Shown piece by piece: positions 1 to 9,011 of a stretch of 64,000 bases of DNA. Source of the DNA: Pseudomicrostroma phylloplanum. Its lineage: Eukaryota; Basidiomycota; Exobasidiomycetes; Microstromatales. Under the pieces are notes generated by a model, which saw only the letters and a program-made list of their open reading frames with translations, did not search any database and was not told the origin of the DNA. The position numbers were made by a program, and so were the translations under genes. Every line of letters begins with the position of its first letter. The stretch's first letter is position 1. The stretch is from NCBI GenBank assembly GCA_039545275.1, contig BCHS01000008.1, positions 124,001-188,000 on the forward strand, in the 5' to 3' direction.

Positions 1-1
1 C

Positions 2-316
2 ACGGTAGCCAACGAGGAGAAGGGCAAAGTCGCCGTCTTCTCCATTCGACCAGGCGTAGTGGATACGGAGATGCAGGCTCAGATCCGAGACCACGGTACC
101 AGTATGGGCATGAATGACGCTGCTGTCGAAAAGTTCAGTGGTATGCATGCCAGGGGAGAGTTGGTCAAGGCAGAGGACCCCAGCCACGTTCTGGCTGCGC
201 TCGTCACAAAGGGAGGGCTGGATGAGCCCAAGACGAGCGAAGGAAAGGGCATTGGCAGGGAAGGCGCCTTTGTCAGCTGGGACGAGGAGGTGCTCAAAGA
301 ATACAGGAGAGCTTAG
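2..316 (+). CDS. Short-chain dehydrogenase/reductase, C-terminal part (5' truncated by window edge)
   Basis: The open frame enters from the left edge in frame 2 and ends at TAG 314-316, giving the last 104 residues of a protein. Near the start it reads FSIRPGVVDTEMQ, the segment that follows the catalytic Tyr/Lys in classical SDRs (PG-x-V-x-T), where the loop closes over the NAD(P) cofactor. The Rossmann glycine motif and the YxxxK site lie outside the window. The C-terminus (GREGAFVSWDEEVLKEY) resembles fungal cytosolic SDRs of the sepiapterin/benzil-reductase type, which is family knowledge; the substrate cannot be told. It is not a copy of the SDR at 13301-14327, whose C-terminus is different. 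Confidence 0.8.
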   Translation, partial: TVANEEKGKVAVFSIRPGVVDTEMQAQIRDHGTSMGMNDAAVEKFSGMHARGELVKAEDPSHVLAALVTKGGLDEPKTSEGKGIGREGAFVSWDEEVLKEYRRA

Positions 317-632
317 AAGAAGTCTCCACCCGCTTGTCAGATGCGGCGACGAATCATAGACCTTTCAAAACACATTCTGCCCTATTGGCCACTCTGGCGG
401 ACCTGCCATGCTTAGTCAGCAACCACGGACTCCTTGGTCACGGAAGCACGGCCTAAGCCTCCAATTCTTCCTNCCCCGCTCTCCNCCCTGACTTACCATA
501 CCGCCACTGTTCTTGCAGCCCCCGCTCAGACCTGATCTTCAGCCAGCATCGCTCCTGACCCATCCCTTCTGCTACTAGATATCACTGCCTATAGCCAGTG
601 ATCCTGCCTCTGTTCTTCCCCCGCCACCAAGA
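317..632. other. Intergenic, SDR to MIX23-like gene
   Basis: No convincing coding sequence. Two ambiguous bases (473 and 485) sit in a pyrimidine-rich stretch. It should hold the SDR 3' end and the promoter of the next gene. Confidence 0.6.
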
Positions 633-1775
633 ATGTCTTGGTATTCGCCGCGTATGCCCTCCGGCGGCAGCCCCTCCTCGGTCTCCTCTTCCTCTGTCAC
701 AACTTCGCTGAACAAGGACCCCCCACCGCCACCGGAGACACCGTCTCAAGTGAGGGATCTGGGAGTAGGCGTATGCTATGACCTGGGGGCCTTCAGAGGT
801 GAGCAAGACTGGGTTCGCAGAGTGCGAAGACGGCACTGTTCAATGTGCAAGTGATGCTGATTCTCCTTTCGCCTCTCGCCTCGCTCACCTGCTTGATTAG
901 ATCTGATGAGACAGTACCGGCTGCTCGACGACGGAGTCACCACTCGCCTCAACCGGACAATAGCCAAATCGCGCTCCTCCGGCCAAACGCATTCCCCCTC
1001 CCTCCTCTACTCGCCCACCACCTTCTCCTCCTCACCCTCCTCCTCATCCTCTGGATCCTCAGCTACAGGCTCCTCGTCCTCCAATCCCCTGTCTAGCTCG
1101 CTAGGCGCGGGCAGTCGCTTCTCATCGAGCTCAGCGGCCGATTTGGGCACGACGACCTACGTCGCTTCGGACGAGGCGTGTGGTGCCTTTTGGAAGGAGC
1201 TCACGGGGTATTGGAAGGGAAGGCAGGACGTGATCCGCTATTGCATCGACGTCGTCGACAAAGGCGCTGGCGCTAGCGGAAGCGGTGGTGGCGCGACTGC
1301 TTCTTCGTCATCGAGGTCGAGCGCTGGAGCTAGCCTCTTTGGTAAAGGAGGCAGTGATGATCGAGAACTCGATGCAGACTATCAGGCGAGCAGACCTGCC
1401 GCTGCTGCCGCCTCGCGACTCAACGAGGCCCCCTCTGCTTTTCCTGGGTGGGACGATCGAGGCTCGAGGGCAGAGCAGTCCGACGCAGCATTGGTGAGTG
1501 GTTGTGACCCTTTCCGTCGTTACTACCTCCCGTTACTACCTCCAGCGCCCCGAGTAATTGATTGACTGAGACTCGACCCTCTCCTCTTCCTCTCCCCATT
1601 CTCTCTTTGCCCCCTCGTCTGGACCTCACAGCGTCGCCAATTACACAACGAGCTCAGCATCGACAGTATCATCCGGAACCGCTCCCTGCAGGCCTTCAAG
1701 TCGCGCTGCACCCTCTTCCGCTTACCGGCCGATGCGGGTGAGGAGGAGAGGAAGTTCTGGCAGGGGGAGAGATGA
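633..1775 (+). CDS. MIX23 (CCDC58) family mitochondrial protein, expanded with Ser-rich inserts
   Basis: Three exons: 633-798, 901-1493 and 1632-1775, with GTGAGC and GTGAGTG donors, about 300 aa. After splicing, the core reads CYDLGAFRDLMRQYRLLDDG, then RLNRTI, then C-x20-C in the segment from CGAFWKEL to DVIRYC, and finally ELSIDSIIRNRSLQAFKSRC. This follows the order and cysteine spacing of human CCDC58/MIX23 (about 145 aa), a conserved mitochondrial intermembrane-space protein linked to protein import. Here Ser/Ala/Gly-rich inserts roughly double the length: one between the first helix and the C-x20-C segment, and one before the last helix. The start Met at 633 is the first in frame, and the intron 1 phase (one base, G+AT = Asp) restores the family alignment. 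The inserts are unusual but in frame. Confidence 0.8.
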
Positions 1776-2249
1776 GAGGTCTGATGTAGAAATCCAGATG
1801 GGACAGGGGAGTTTGCGGATCCAAGTTGGGGGGGCGCAAGGGTTATTCCCAATCGCTCTTTGAGCACAGCCGGTAGACGAGCCGATCCTTACTGGGCTAC
1901 TTGTACAATGCAATGCAACCATCACTTATCACGACCTCTGCTTCTCTCTTGCTGACTGACGTCTTCCTGACCATGACATGACAATGGGTATACTAGTAAT
2001 GGGTATGCGTACGAGACAAAAGATCTGGAGAGACAAGGTGACGTTCCGCGCAGCCTCCTTCCCTCCCTCCCTTCCTTCCTTCCTTCCTCGCCAAACTCTT
2101 CGCTCAAGATTCGAGTTGCCGTCGAGAGCTGCTCTCGCCAAGTGGTATCGCCACACCTCCGAAATGGACCCAGCTGCCCAGCTGCCCAGCTCCCAGCCAC
2201 TAGCAGGCACCTCCGTCCTGTCAGACGCTAGACCCGCTTCTGCGCTCGT
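1776..2249. other. Convergent 3' intergenic region
   Basis: Lies between the stops of the MIX23-like gene and the minus-strand gene ending at 2250. It contains a pyrimidine tract of CCCT/TTCC units at about 2060-2092. I see no gene. Confidence 0.6.
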
Positions 2250-3863
2250 TCAAGCGATCCGCCCACTCTGACCCTGACCCACGACGGATAAGACCGAAGC
2301 GACCGAGGCGCTCCGTCTATGCGAATGACCTGGACGTCTGAGGGAGACAATGGCAGAGGTAGAGGCAGGCGTGGCTGCGCCGACCGCGTGCGGGTCGTTC
2401 ACGAAAGGATCGGCAGTGTTCCAGTCACCGACAGTGAAGCAGCCTGGCGACCAGATGGAAGACGAGGCAGTCGTAGTGCTGCTGACGGAGACGACTGCGG
2501 GAGCTGATGGGTGGCTACGATGCAGTCGCTGCCGCCTGTTCGGCGCTGCTGATTCAGGAGAGTTGCTCTTGGAGGGGAGGGTCGAGGGTGTGGCCGCGCA
2601 TGAGGCTTTTGTCGTTGCGCCTGAAAAGTAACTTGAATGCCGTGATGGGCCAGGGGAACAGGAAGATGTCGAGCTTGAGAAACTTGGCGATATCGGAGGG
2701 CTGAGCGCACGCACGCTCGAAGAGTCTCCATCGTCTACGAGCTCCTCCATCTGCTCTTTTGTCGTGTCTGGTTCAGCTAGCGTGGAGGTAGGCTTGGCCG
2801 TCGTGAAGGACGCAGCCGTGACAGTGGACACGCCGCTGCTGCTGCGCATCGAGAGGTAGCTGGATCTGTCCGCTCTCCGAGGCGAGTAGGGGTCCGTGAA
2901 GAAGCCGAATCCGCTTGTTGCATTGGTGGAGCTCCTCAGTCCGTCGCCAAAACTCGCCTCTGAAGTCGAAGCACCCAGCGAGGCGAGCAGGTCTCGTGCG
3001 TCCATCTTGCCTCGTGGGGGATACCTGGCATAGTTCGCACTTGTAGCTCCATTTGTGCTGCCGTCTCGTGGACTGCTGCTGGCCGCTCTTTCTAGCATCT
3101 TCTCCAATCTCCTCGCAGCCGACTTGCCTATTATCACCCCCTCGTCATGAGGTGCCTCCAGGATACCCGTCACGCTGTCTTTCTCCTCGATACTTGTGAG
3201 CTTCGGAGGTATCCCCTTGCCTGTAGCCAAGTCTCCCACCGCAGCACCAATACCCCACCCTCCCCTCGAAGAAGAGTAAGAAGAATTGCGCCTCGGCGCC
3301 CCGCAGGACGACCCTGCCGTCGTGCTCCTCAGAAGGCTCTGTAGCTCGCTGGTGCGCTCCTCCACGTACTCGGCCATCTGCCGAGTCGCCTCCAGCTGCG
3401 TAAGCAGCTCTACCTCCCTCCGGCGCATGAGGAGCTCGAGGGCGTACTCGTCTGCTTTGAGTCTTGCTAGGTGAGTGCGAGGGGTGAGAGTCGCCTGGAG
3501 AGCCTTTTGGGCAGATTGCAGTGCGAGGGAGGAGGAAGCGAGCAGGACATCGAGAGTTGGGTCGTCGTCATCGTCTTCGGCTACGCAATTCTGAATGGAC
3601 AGTGAGCAGTCCTCGGGCTCCTTTGAGTGGAGCGTAGAAGTTGTCGTCCAGATGCTCCATCTGTCGTGCTCGTTGATAGCATTGATCGTCGGGCCCTTTG
3701 CGTCCTCTGCCGAACCTGATGTTGGCGGACACAGACTTCCCGACGATTGGTTGCGCGGCCTAACTCCTTCCCTTTGCTCTCGGTCTTGCTCTTGCTCTTG
3801 CAATCTCGAAGCCGCGCCATGCTCATCGCCCCCGTTCCCTCCGCTCAGGTCCTGATCGAGCAT
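2250..3863 (-). CDS. Hypothetical disordered protein with a central helical segment
   Basis: Single open frame of 537 aa from ATG 3863. The frame is open farther upstream, but that part translates a poly-Pro/Arg low-complexity stretch and is likely 5' leader. Residues about 80-165 (from the acidic EDDDDDPTLDVLL stretch to TSELQSLL) look like one long amphipathic helix or coiled coil, rich in Leu, Arg and Glu, including the segment LARLKADEYALELLMRRREV. A second helical patch reads KSAARRLEKMLERAAS. The rest is Ser/Thr/Pro-rich and likely disordered, with many Ser-Pro sites. No signal peptide, membrane segment or known catalytic motif is visible. I do not recognise the family. Reality of the gene is supported by its length and by better-than-random composition in the helical part. 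Confidence 0.6.
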   Translation of the reverse strand: MLDQDLSGGNGGDEHGAASRLQEQEQDREQREGVRPRNQSSGSLCPPTSGSAEDAKGPTINAINEHDRWSIWTTTSTLHSKEPEDCSLSIQNCVAEDDDDDPTLDVLLASSSLALQSAQKALQATLTPRTHLARLKADEYALELLMRRREVELLTQLEATRQMAEYVEERTSELQSLLRSTTAGSSCGAPRRNSSYSSSRGGWGIGAAVGDLATGKGIPPKLTSIEEKDSVTGILEAPHDEGVIIGKSAARRLEKMLERAASSSPRDGSTNGATSANYARYPPRGKMDARDLLASLGASTSEASFGDGLRSSTNATSGFGFFTDPYSPRRADRSSYLSMRSSSGVSTVTAASFTTAKPTSTLAEPDTTKEQMEELVDDGDSSSVRALSPPISPSFSSSTSSCSPGPSRHSSYFSGATTKASCAATPSTLPSKSNSPESAAPNRRQRLHRSHPSAPAVVSVSSTTTASSSIWSPGCFTVGDWNTADPFVNDPHAVGAATPASTSAIVSLRRPGHSHRRSASVASVLSVVGQGQSGRIA

Positions 3864-4558
3864 ACTCAGGGCTGCTGCTGCTGCTGCTTCTGCTGCTGTC
3901 GAAAGAAGAGAGGAGACAAGGAAAGCTACCTTCCCGACCGCAGGCGGGACATCTCTCCGTCTCGTCTCTTCTCTCCTTGTCTCTTTTCGTCTTGCGCTTT
4001 GGAGGGGGGGGGGAGGGGGGGGGAAGTACGTCCCCTTGTACAGGAGCAGATTCGGCGGAAGGGATCCTTTCCTCTGTCCTCCCCTTCTTCCCTCCTTCCG
4101 TCCGATCGTCCGAGTGTCGGACTTTTCTTCGAGATGCGGGGAAGACGAAGACGCCGCGTCTGTGCCGGTGGCCGATGGGTAGTGGGCGGGAACGTGCGAA
4201 CGGCACAGCACAGGAGACGGGACGGGCAAATGGGAACAAGGGCATATGCTTTGGTCTTTATAGAAAGAGAAAGTGTGTGAAAAAAGAGAGGAACAGAGAG
4301 AAAAGGGCAGAGAAGGGTAGGTAACCAGGATCGCAGACTGGGGAAAAGGACCAGCGCTGCCACCATGCGAGGTGGCCGGCTGGCCGAAAGACGACCACGG
4401 GCTTGCAAGAGGGGGCTCCAAACCGTACCCATGACTGAGCAGAGACTATCCGATTCATTCTCTCCGCCAGCTCGACCAGTGCAGCCTTCGACCCCTCTCC
4501 ACACGTCGGTCGGCAGCCAAGACCGTTCCTCACATGCGCTGGAGGTGCTCTCGCCCTT
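3864..4558. other. Intergenic with poly-G run
   Basis: Lies between the UGP1 stop and the start of the downstream minus-strand gene, so it holds that gene's promoter and 5' leader. It contains two adjacent G runs of 10 and 9 bases at 4004-4023 (poly-C on the coding strand) and long purine/pyrimidine-skewed stretches. No gene supported. Confidence 0.5.
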
Positions 4559-6261
4559 CTAGTGCTCGATGACGGAGAGGTTACCGCTGATGAGCTTATT
4601 CTCCAGGATGGATCCATCGGGGATGGTGATATGCGATCCCTCGTTTGCCACGATGATCACCGTACCCCTCAATTGCACTCCCCGACCAAAGACGACGTCT
4701 CCACTGACGGTAAGGTGGTCCAGCTCGATGATGATCGGGATGGACTTGAACCTCCTCTGGTAGTTCGACACCTTCTTGAACGTGTCTCCCAGCTTCACCA
4801 CGGGCGTCTGCCCAAAGAGACGCTTCTCGGACATCATCAGGGAGCCGTGCTGCAGGTGGTACAGATCCGACTGGATCAAGAGCAGATCCGAGCATGCCTT
4901 TACCGGCAGGAAACGAGATCGGGGCACATTCACACCCTTGGCTCCGCGGAAGTGCTTGATGGCAGCAGCGCAGGCAGTTTCCAGCTGGATGACGGCCTCG
5001 CCTGATCCAAGCTCCTTGTTGTTGACAATGATCTCCAGGTCGAGCTCGTCATTCGAGATGACCCGCTTGATGGCCTTGAGGTTGATCCAGAGGGAGTTGC
5101 AGTTGAAGATCTGGAACTTCTTGATGCTCTTGAAGTCCTCGATGTGCTCCTTTGGCACCTGAGCCACCTCCAGCAGACGGATCGTGCCCTCGTAGTCGAT
5201 CAGTGTTCCACCCTTGACATCGGCCTTGGTCTTGTCAGTGACCTCGGAGATGAACTCGGCTTGCGAGTCGATCATGTGCTGGAAGATGTTCAGGTCAACA
5301 GTAGCTCCCAGGTTGTCGACGTTGGAGACGAAGATGTACTCCTTTCCGGCAGCAATCAGTCGGTCCAGGAGACCAGAGTTGTGCATAGCATCGAACAAGT
5401 CTCCGTGTCCAGGAGGGTACCACAAGGCCTTGTCGCTAGTAGCGCTGCGAGGGCAGGGGAGGAGGGACTCCTTGCTCACACGGGGATACCTCGACTGGTT
5501 GAAGGTGAGGATCTCGATGTTGTGGTTGGCGTACTTCTGGATGACACGAGCTGTGTCGTCGTCGGTGTTGAAAGAGTTCATGAGGATGAAGGGCACGTTG
5601 ACGTTGTGGGACGAGTTGAGGTGCTCAATCTGGCGCACGGACAGGTCCAGGAAGGTCATGCCGTCACGGACTTCGATGACCGACTTGGGTCCAGTGCAGC
5701 CCATGGTGGTACCGAGACCACCGTTGAGCTTCAGGACGGCAAGCTTGTTCAGGATGGAAGGGTCCTTTGCGTTCTGCAGCTGAGCGTAGGGAGTGACCTG
5801 CTCGGCGGAGGGGGACTTGACCTTGTCCCAGTCACTGCATGGGCGAAAGGTGAACGACCATCAGTCAGTATAGATGTTTGCCAGAAGCGCGTGACCCTTA
5901 CAAGGCCTTTACTCACAGCCTCTCGCCCTTGGCCTTTTCCGAAAGGTATCGATTGAAGAGACCGAAGAAGGAGCTCATCTCGGCATCGAATGCCTATGAG
6001 GTGGGCAAGCAGCAGAAAAAGCAGAGCATCAGTATCGCAGCAACGACCCTTTGCAGCATCACCTCTCCTCGGTCGTGTCCACCGACTCACCTTCCTGGCG
6101 ATGGGGTCCTCGATCTCGGCGACCATCTTGTTGAGCTCATTCCTCATGGCCTTGGCAGCGACTCCAGTAGTGGCCGACTTGAAGTCGATGTGAGAGGCTC
6201 CTCGGGTACGAGGGTTAGCCTTGATCTGGGCGGAGCCCGGAGTGGAGAGAGATGATGCCAT
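4559..6261 (-). CDS. UGP1: UTP-glucose-1-phosphate uridylyltransferase (UDP-glucose pyrophosphorylase)
   Basis: Three exons on the minus strand: 6261-6091, 5993-5917 and 5834-4559, about 507 aa, the normal length for eukaryotic UGPases. It makes UDP-glucose from UTP and glucose-1-phosphate in the cytosol, feeding glycogen, beta-glucan and glycolipid synthesis. The nucleotide-binding loop [18 protein letters not shown] lies at about residues 117-134. Other family marks are [24 protein letters not shown], a short IFNTNN-like segment (here [11 protein letters not shown]), and the C-terminal left-handed beta-helix ([19 protein letters not shown]) that mediates octamer formation. Intron phases restore the family alignment exactly ([15 protein letters not shown]). 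It is preceded by an unusually long gene-free upstream region (6262-7712). Confidence 0.95.
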
Positions 6262-7712
6262 GTCTGTTGGAAAGATGTCCAAGACGGTGATCTAGTCAGT
6301 TTTGAGCCTACAGCAGGTGAGGTGAAAGCGGTGCAGCCAAGCTACAAGAGGGGAGGAAGGAAGCGTGGGCTGCAAGAAGAGCTTATATGCGGTACAGTGC
6401 GTCGGCCTGGCTAACCACTCGATGCAAGCTCTTTGCTGGCACACCTCCCCCTCTCAGCCCCGCTGCGTCTCTTCCTGGTGGGGAAACCGCAGAGGGCCAT
6501 TTGCAATGTCGTTCCAAAGTCTAATTCCAACCAGCTGGTCACCCGTCCGTCGTCCCATTTCTTGCCGCGGAGACTGTTCAGGCAGACTTACTTGTGTGAC
6601 GAGTGATGAAGACGACGAAGGAAAGCTAGGGAGCAAAGAAGTAGGGCGTCTGGCGAATGCTTAAGGCGGAAGACGTGAACAGGAGGGTAAGGGGGGGGAG
6701 AGCGGGATGATCGGAAGGTAGGGTTGGGAAGGTGGGAAGATGGGGCTGTTCGGGAAGTCACAGTCGGAGAGACACACACGGGTAGCAGCACCAGCACGGG
6801 GCGGCGGGGCGGAGGCGTGCGCCCACAGTCCGTCTGGTTGGTTGGTCTGGATTCGGGGAACAGGCGGAGACGCAGGGGGAGCGGCAGCAGGCCAGGCAGG
6901 CGGACGGACAGCAATGCCATGCGGCCCACAGCACCACAGCACATCACCCAGCGCCACGACGAAGCTCCGCGCCTGGGCTCCCAGGGTAGAACAGAGGCAA
7001 GCAAGCAGCAGCCCCTCCCCCAACCCACCCACTCCAGCCACTGCGTCTGTACGGCAATGCAAGGCGACACCACAGAACATTGGCGGTGGCGGAAGCAGGG
7101 GAGGCCAGGCAGGGCTGGCGTTCCACCCACCACCCACCGCATCACCCACCGCTAGACTCGAACCGAACCACTTTAATTCGATTCGGCGAAATTGCTGGCG
7201 AGCGCACGCTCATCAATTCACCGCGTAGAGTGTTCGCGGAAGAAGCAAAGGACCAGACCCGCCCTTTCCCCGTGAAGGCGACAGACGGACGACGCACGGA
7301 GAGGACTGGATAGAAGATCCCTGCAGCACCCATTGAGACATGGCCGTTTGATTTCCAACCAAGGGAACGCAAGGCGCACAGCCACGCATCTCACTCGACT
7401 TGGGTCCATTGCCTCCCCTCAAGAGGGCTAGACGTATTCGCGATTCCACCCGATCCATCAAGAGGCCAGTATGTAAATACATTTCATTGCCACTCTCAAC
7501 AGATAGCGTGGTCAACAAAGACATGCAAGCTCACACAGCCAGCCCGAGTTCGAGCCTCATGTGACAATAACGGAAGGCAGGCCAGAGGAGTTCAACATAT
7601 GGAGGACAGCATCTCCTCCCATCGTATCCATCTCTTCCCGCATTCCTCTCCCTCGATGCTGCGTTCGTCTACTGAGTGAGGCGTAGGCGATTGCATAATG
7701 CATGTAGGACAT
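6262..7712. other. Long upstream region of UGP1
   Basis: About 1.45 kb between the UGP1 start and the 3' end of the TCTP gene, both on the minus strand. Only short overlapping open frames in conflicting directions, with Pro/Gly/Arg-rich translations that look random. The part at 6700-7150 is GC-rich with short GGCGG and CCCACC runs. Likely promoter plus 5' UTR of UGP1 and the TCTP 3' UTR; a 5' UTR intron is possible but not demonstrated. Confidence 0.5.
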
Positions 7713-8737
7713 CTAGATCTTGGTGACCTTGAGTCCGTCCTTCCACAGGATGAAGAAGGGAGTCACACCGTCCTCACGGTAGTTGACAAGGGCGACCATG
7801 CTGGGTGAAAGGAGAGGCAAGACAAATCCCACAATTGTCAGATGTCTCTTGCCTGTAGTTCGCTTCAGATCTTCTTTCCTTCTCATCTCTCTACTCACCC
7901 GTCCAGGTTCATGCTCTCTCCAACGTAGAAGTCGTAGTCCTTGAAGTTGCCGACAATCTTCTTGGCAAACTCGGCAGCCTTCTTCTCAAAGACTGGCACA
8001 CGCTCAGGGTCCTCCTTGGCGAGGTTCTCCTTGATGGCCTTCATGTACGACTGTTGGTCGAGAAAGAATGCAGAGGCGTCAGCGTCTGCTCAATGACGGC
8101 TGCACACGTGCAGCATTGGCGCGTACGTGTCAACTGCATCCCTATGCCTGTCTTGTCACACGAAAGGCCCATTGGGCACACCAGGTGCCTCGAACAGAAG
8201 CTTCCGTGCGCAAAAGTGCGCACGGGCAGGACTGTTGCTGCTGGGCTTCCATTCCTCCTGCTTTCCAATCCCCTCAGGCTGCTTCCACATGTTCATGACC
8301 TCCATATCTGCCTCGCTGCCACGCATGAATTTTCCATGATCTCCAACTCACCTTCAGGTGGGTGAGGTAGCCCTTCTTGTCGAAAGTAGTAGACTGCAGT
8401 CGGAAGGAGTGGACAATGTTGATGACCTGGGTACCACCGTTCTCGAGTGCCTCGGCCTGCTCCTCAGCAGAGGGGTTGCCTCCAATGTCGACGTCTCCCT
8501 CGGAAATGACGATTTGTTGAGCGTCGAGCTCGTACACAATGTCGTCAACCTCCTTGTAGTCGTAGGCGTCCGAGCCCATCTCGTCGCCGGAGATCTTGTC
8601 GATGAAGAGCTGATTGATGCAGCAAAGAGAGCGGGACGGGAGCATACATGGTAAGGAGAGAAGTCAGCTAAGGTTCTTCCCGTTGGCTAGCTGTACAGCT
8701 TGCGCTTGTGACGCAGACGCTGTGAGCTCACCTTCAT
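7713..8737 (-). CDS. Translationally controlled tumour protein homologue (TCTP/Tma19)
   Basis: Four exons: 8737-8732 (only ATG AAG), 8609-8352, 8050-7899 and 7800-7713; 167 aa, the family length. TCTP is a small, abundant, calcium- and microtubule-associated protein; the yeast homologue TMA19 associates with ribosomes and moves to mitochondria under stress. Seen here: [20 protein letters not shown] at the N-terminus, the acidic loop with [25 protein letters not shown] strand ([17 protein letters not shown]), [10 protein letters not shown], and the C-terminal signature [17 protein letters not shown]. All three introns keep frame and rebuild the family sequence. The first coding exon is just six bases, so simple ORF finding misses the start. 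It is divergent from the haspin gene, with 274 bases between the two start codons. Confidence 0.95.
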
Positions 8738-9011
8738 GATGTGTTAGGAGATGAGGTGGGAGGAGGTTCGGGAGGACAATGAGGTTGTTTGGCGGAACGA
8801 AAGGCGGGGCAAGGCAGAAGGAACGAGGGGCAGCTGGCTCGCATAGGAAAATTCACGCTGGGCGGAGGCTTGACTCTCGGCTCCGGGTAGAATCTAGTTT
8901 TGGACTCCGATGGTGTTGGACTTCAACAAACTCGGAAAGCCAAGTAACACTTAGACCCCATATCAGTTGCGTAGGAGCAGATCAGTTGCAACCTCCTCTA
9001 CAGCTGCCAGC
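8738..9011. promoter_or_regulatory. Shared bidirectional promoter region, TCTP / haspin
   Basis: 274 bases separate the divergent start codons at 8737 (minus) and 9012 (plus). No clear TATA box on either side. Inferred from gene orientation only. Confidence 0.4.

Noticed and set aside
7140..7170. Possible tRNA B-box (GGTTCGAGTC on the minus strand)
   Set aside because: No matching T-stem, A-box or acceptor stem could be folded around it. No tRNA gene was supported anywhere in the window.
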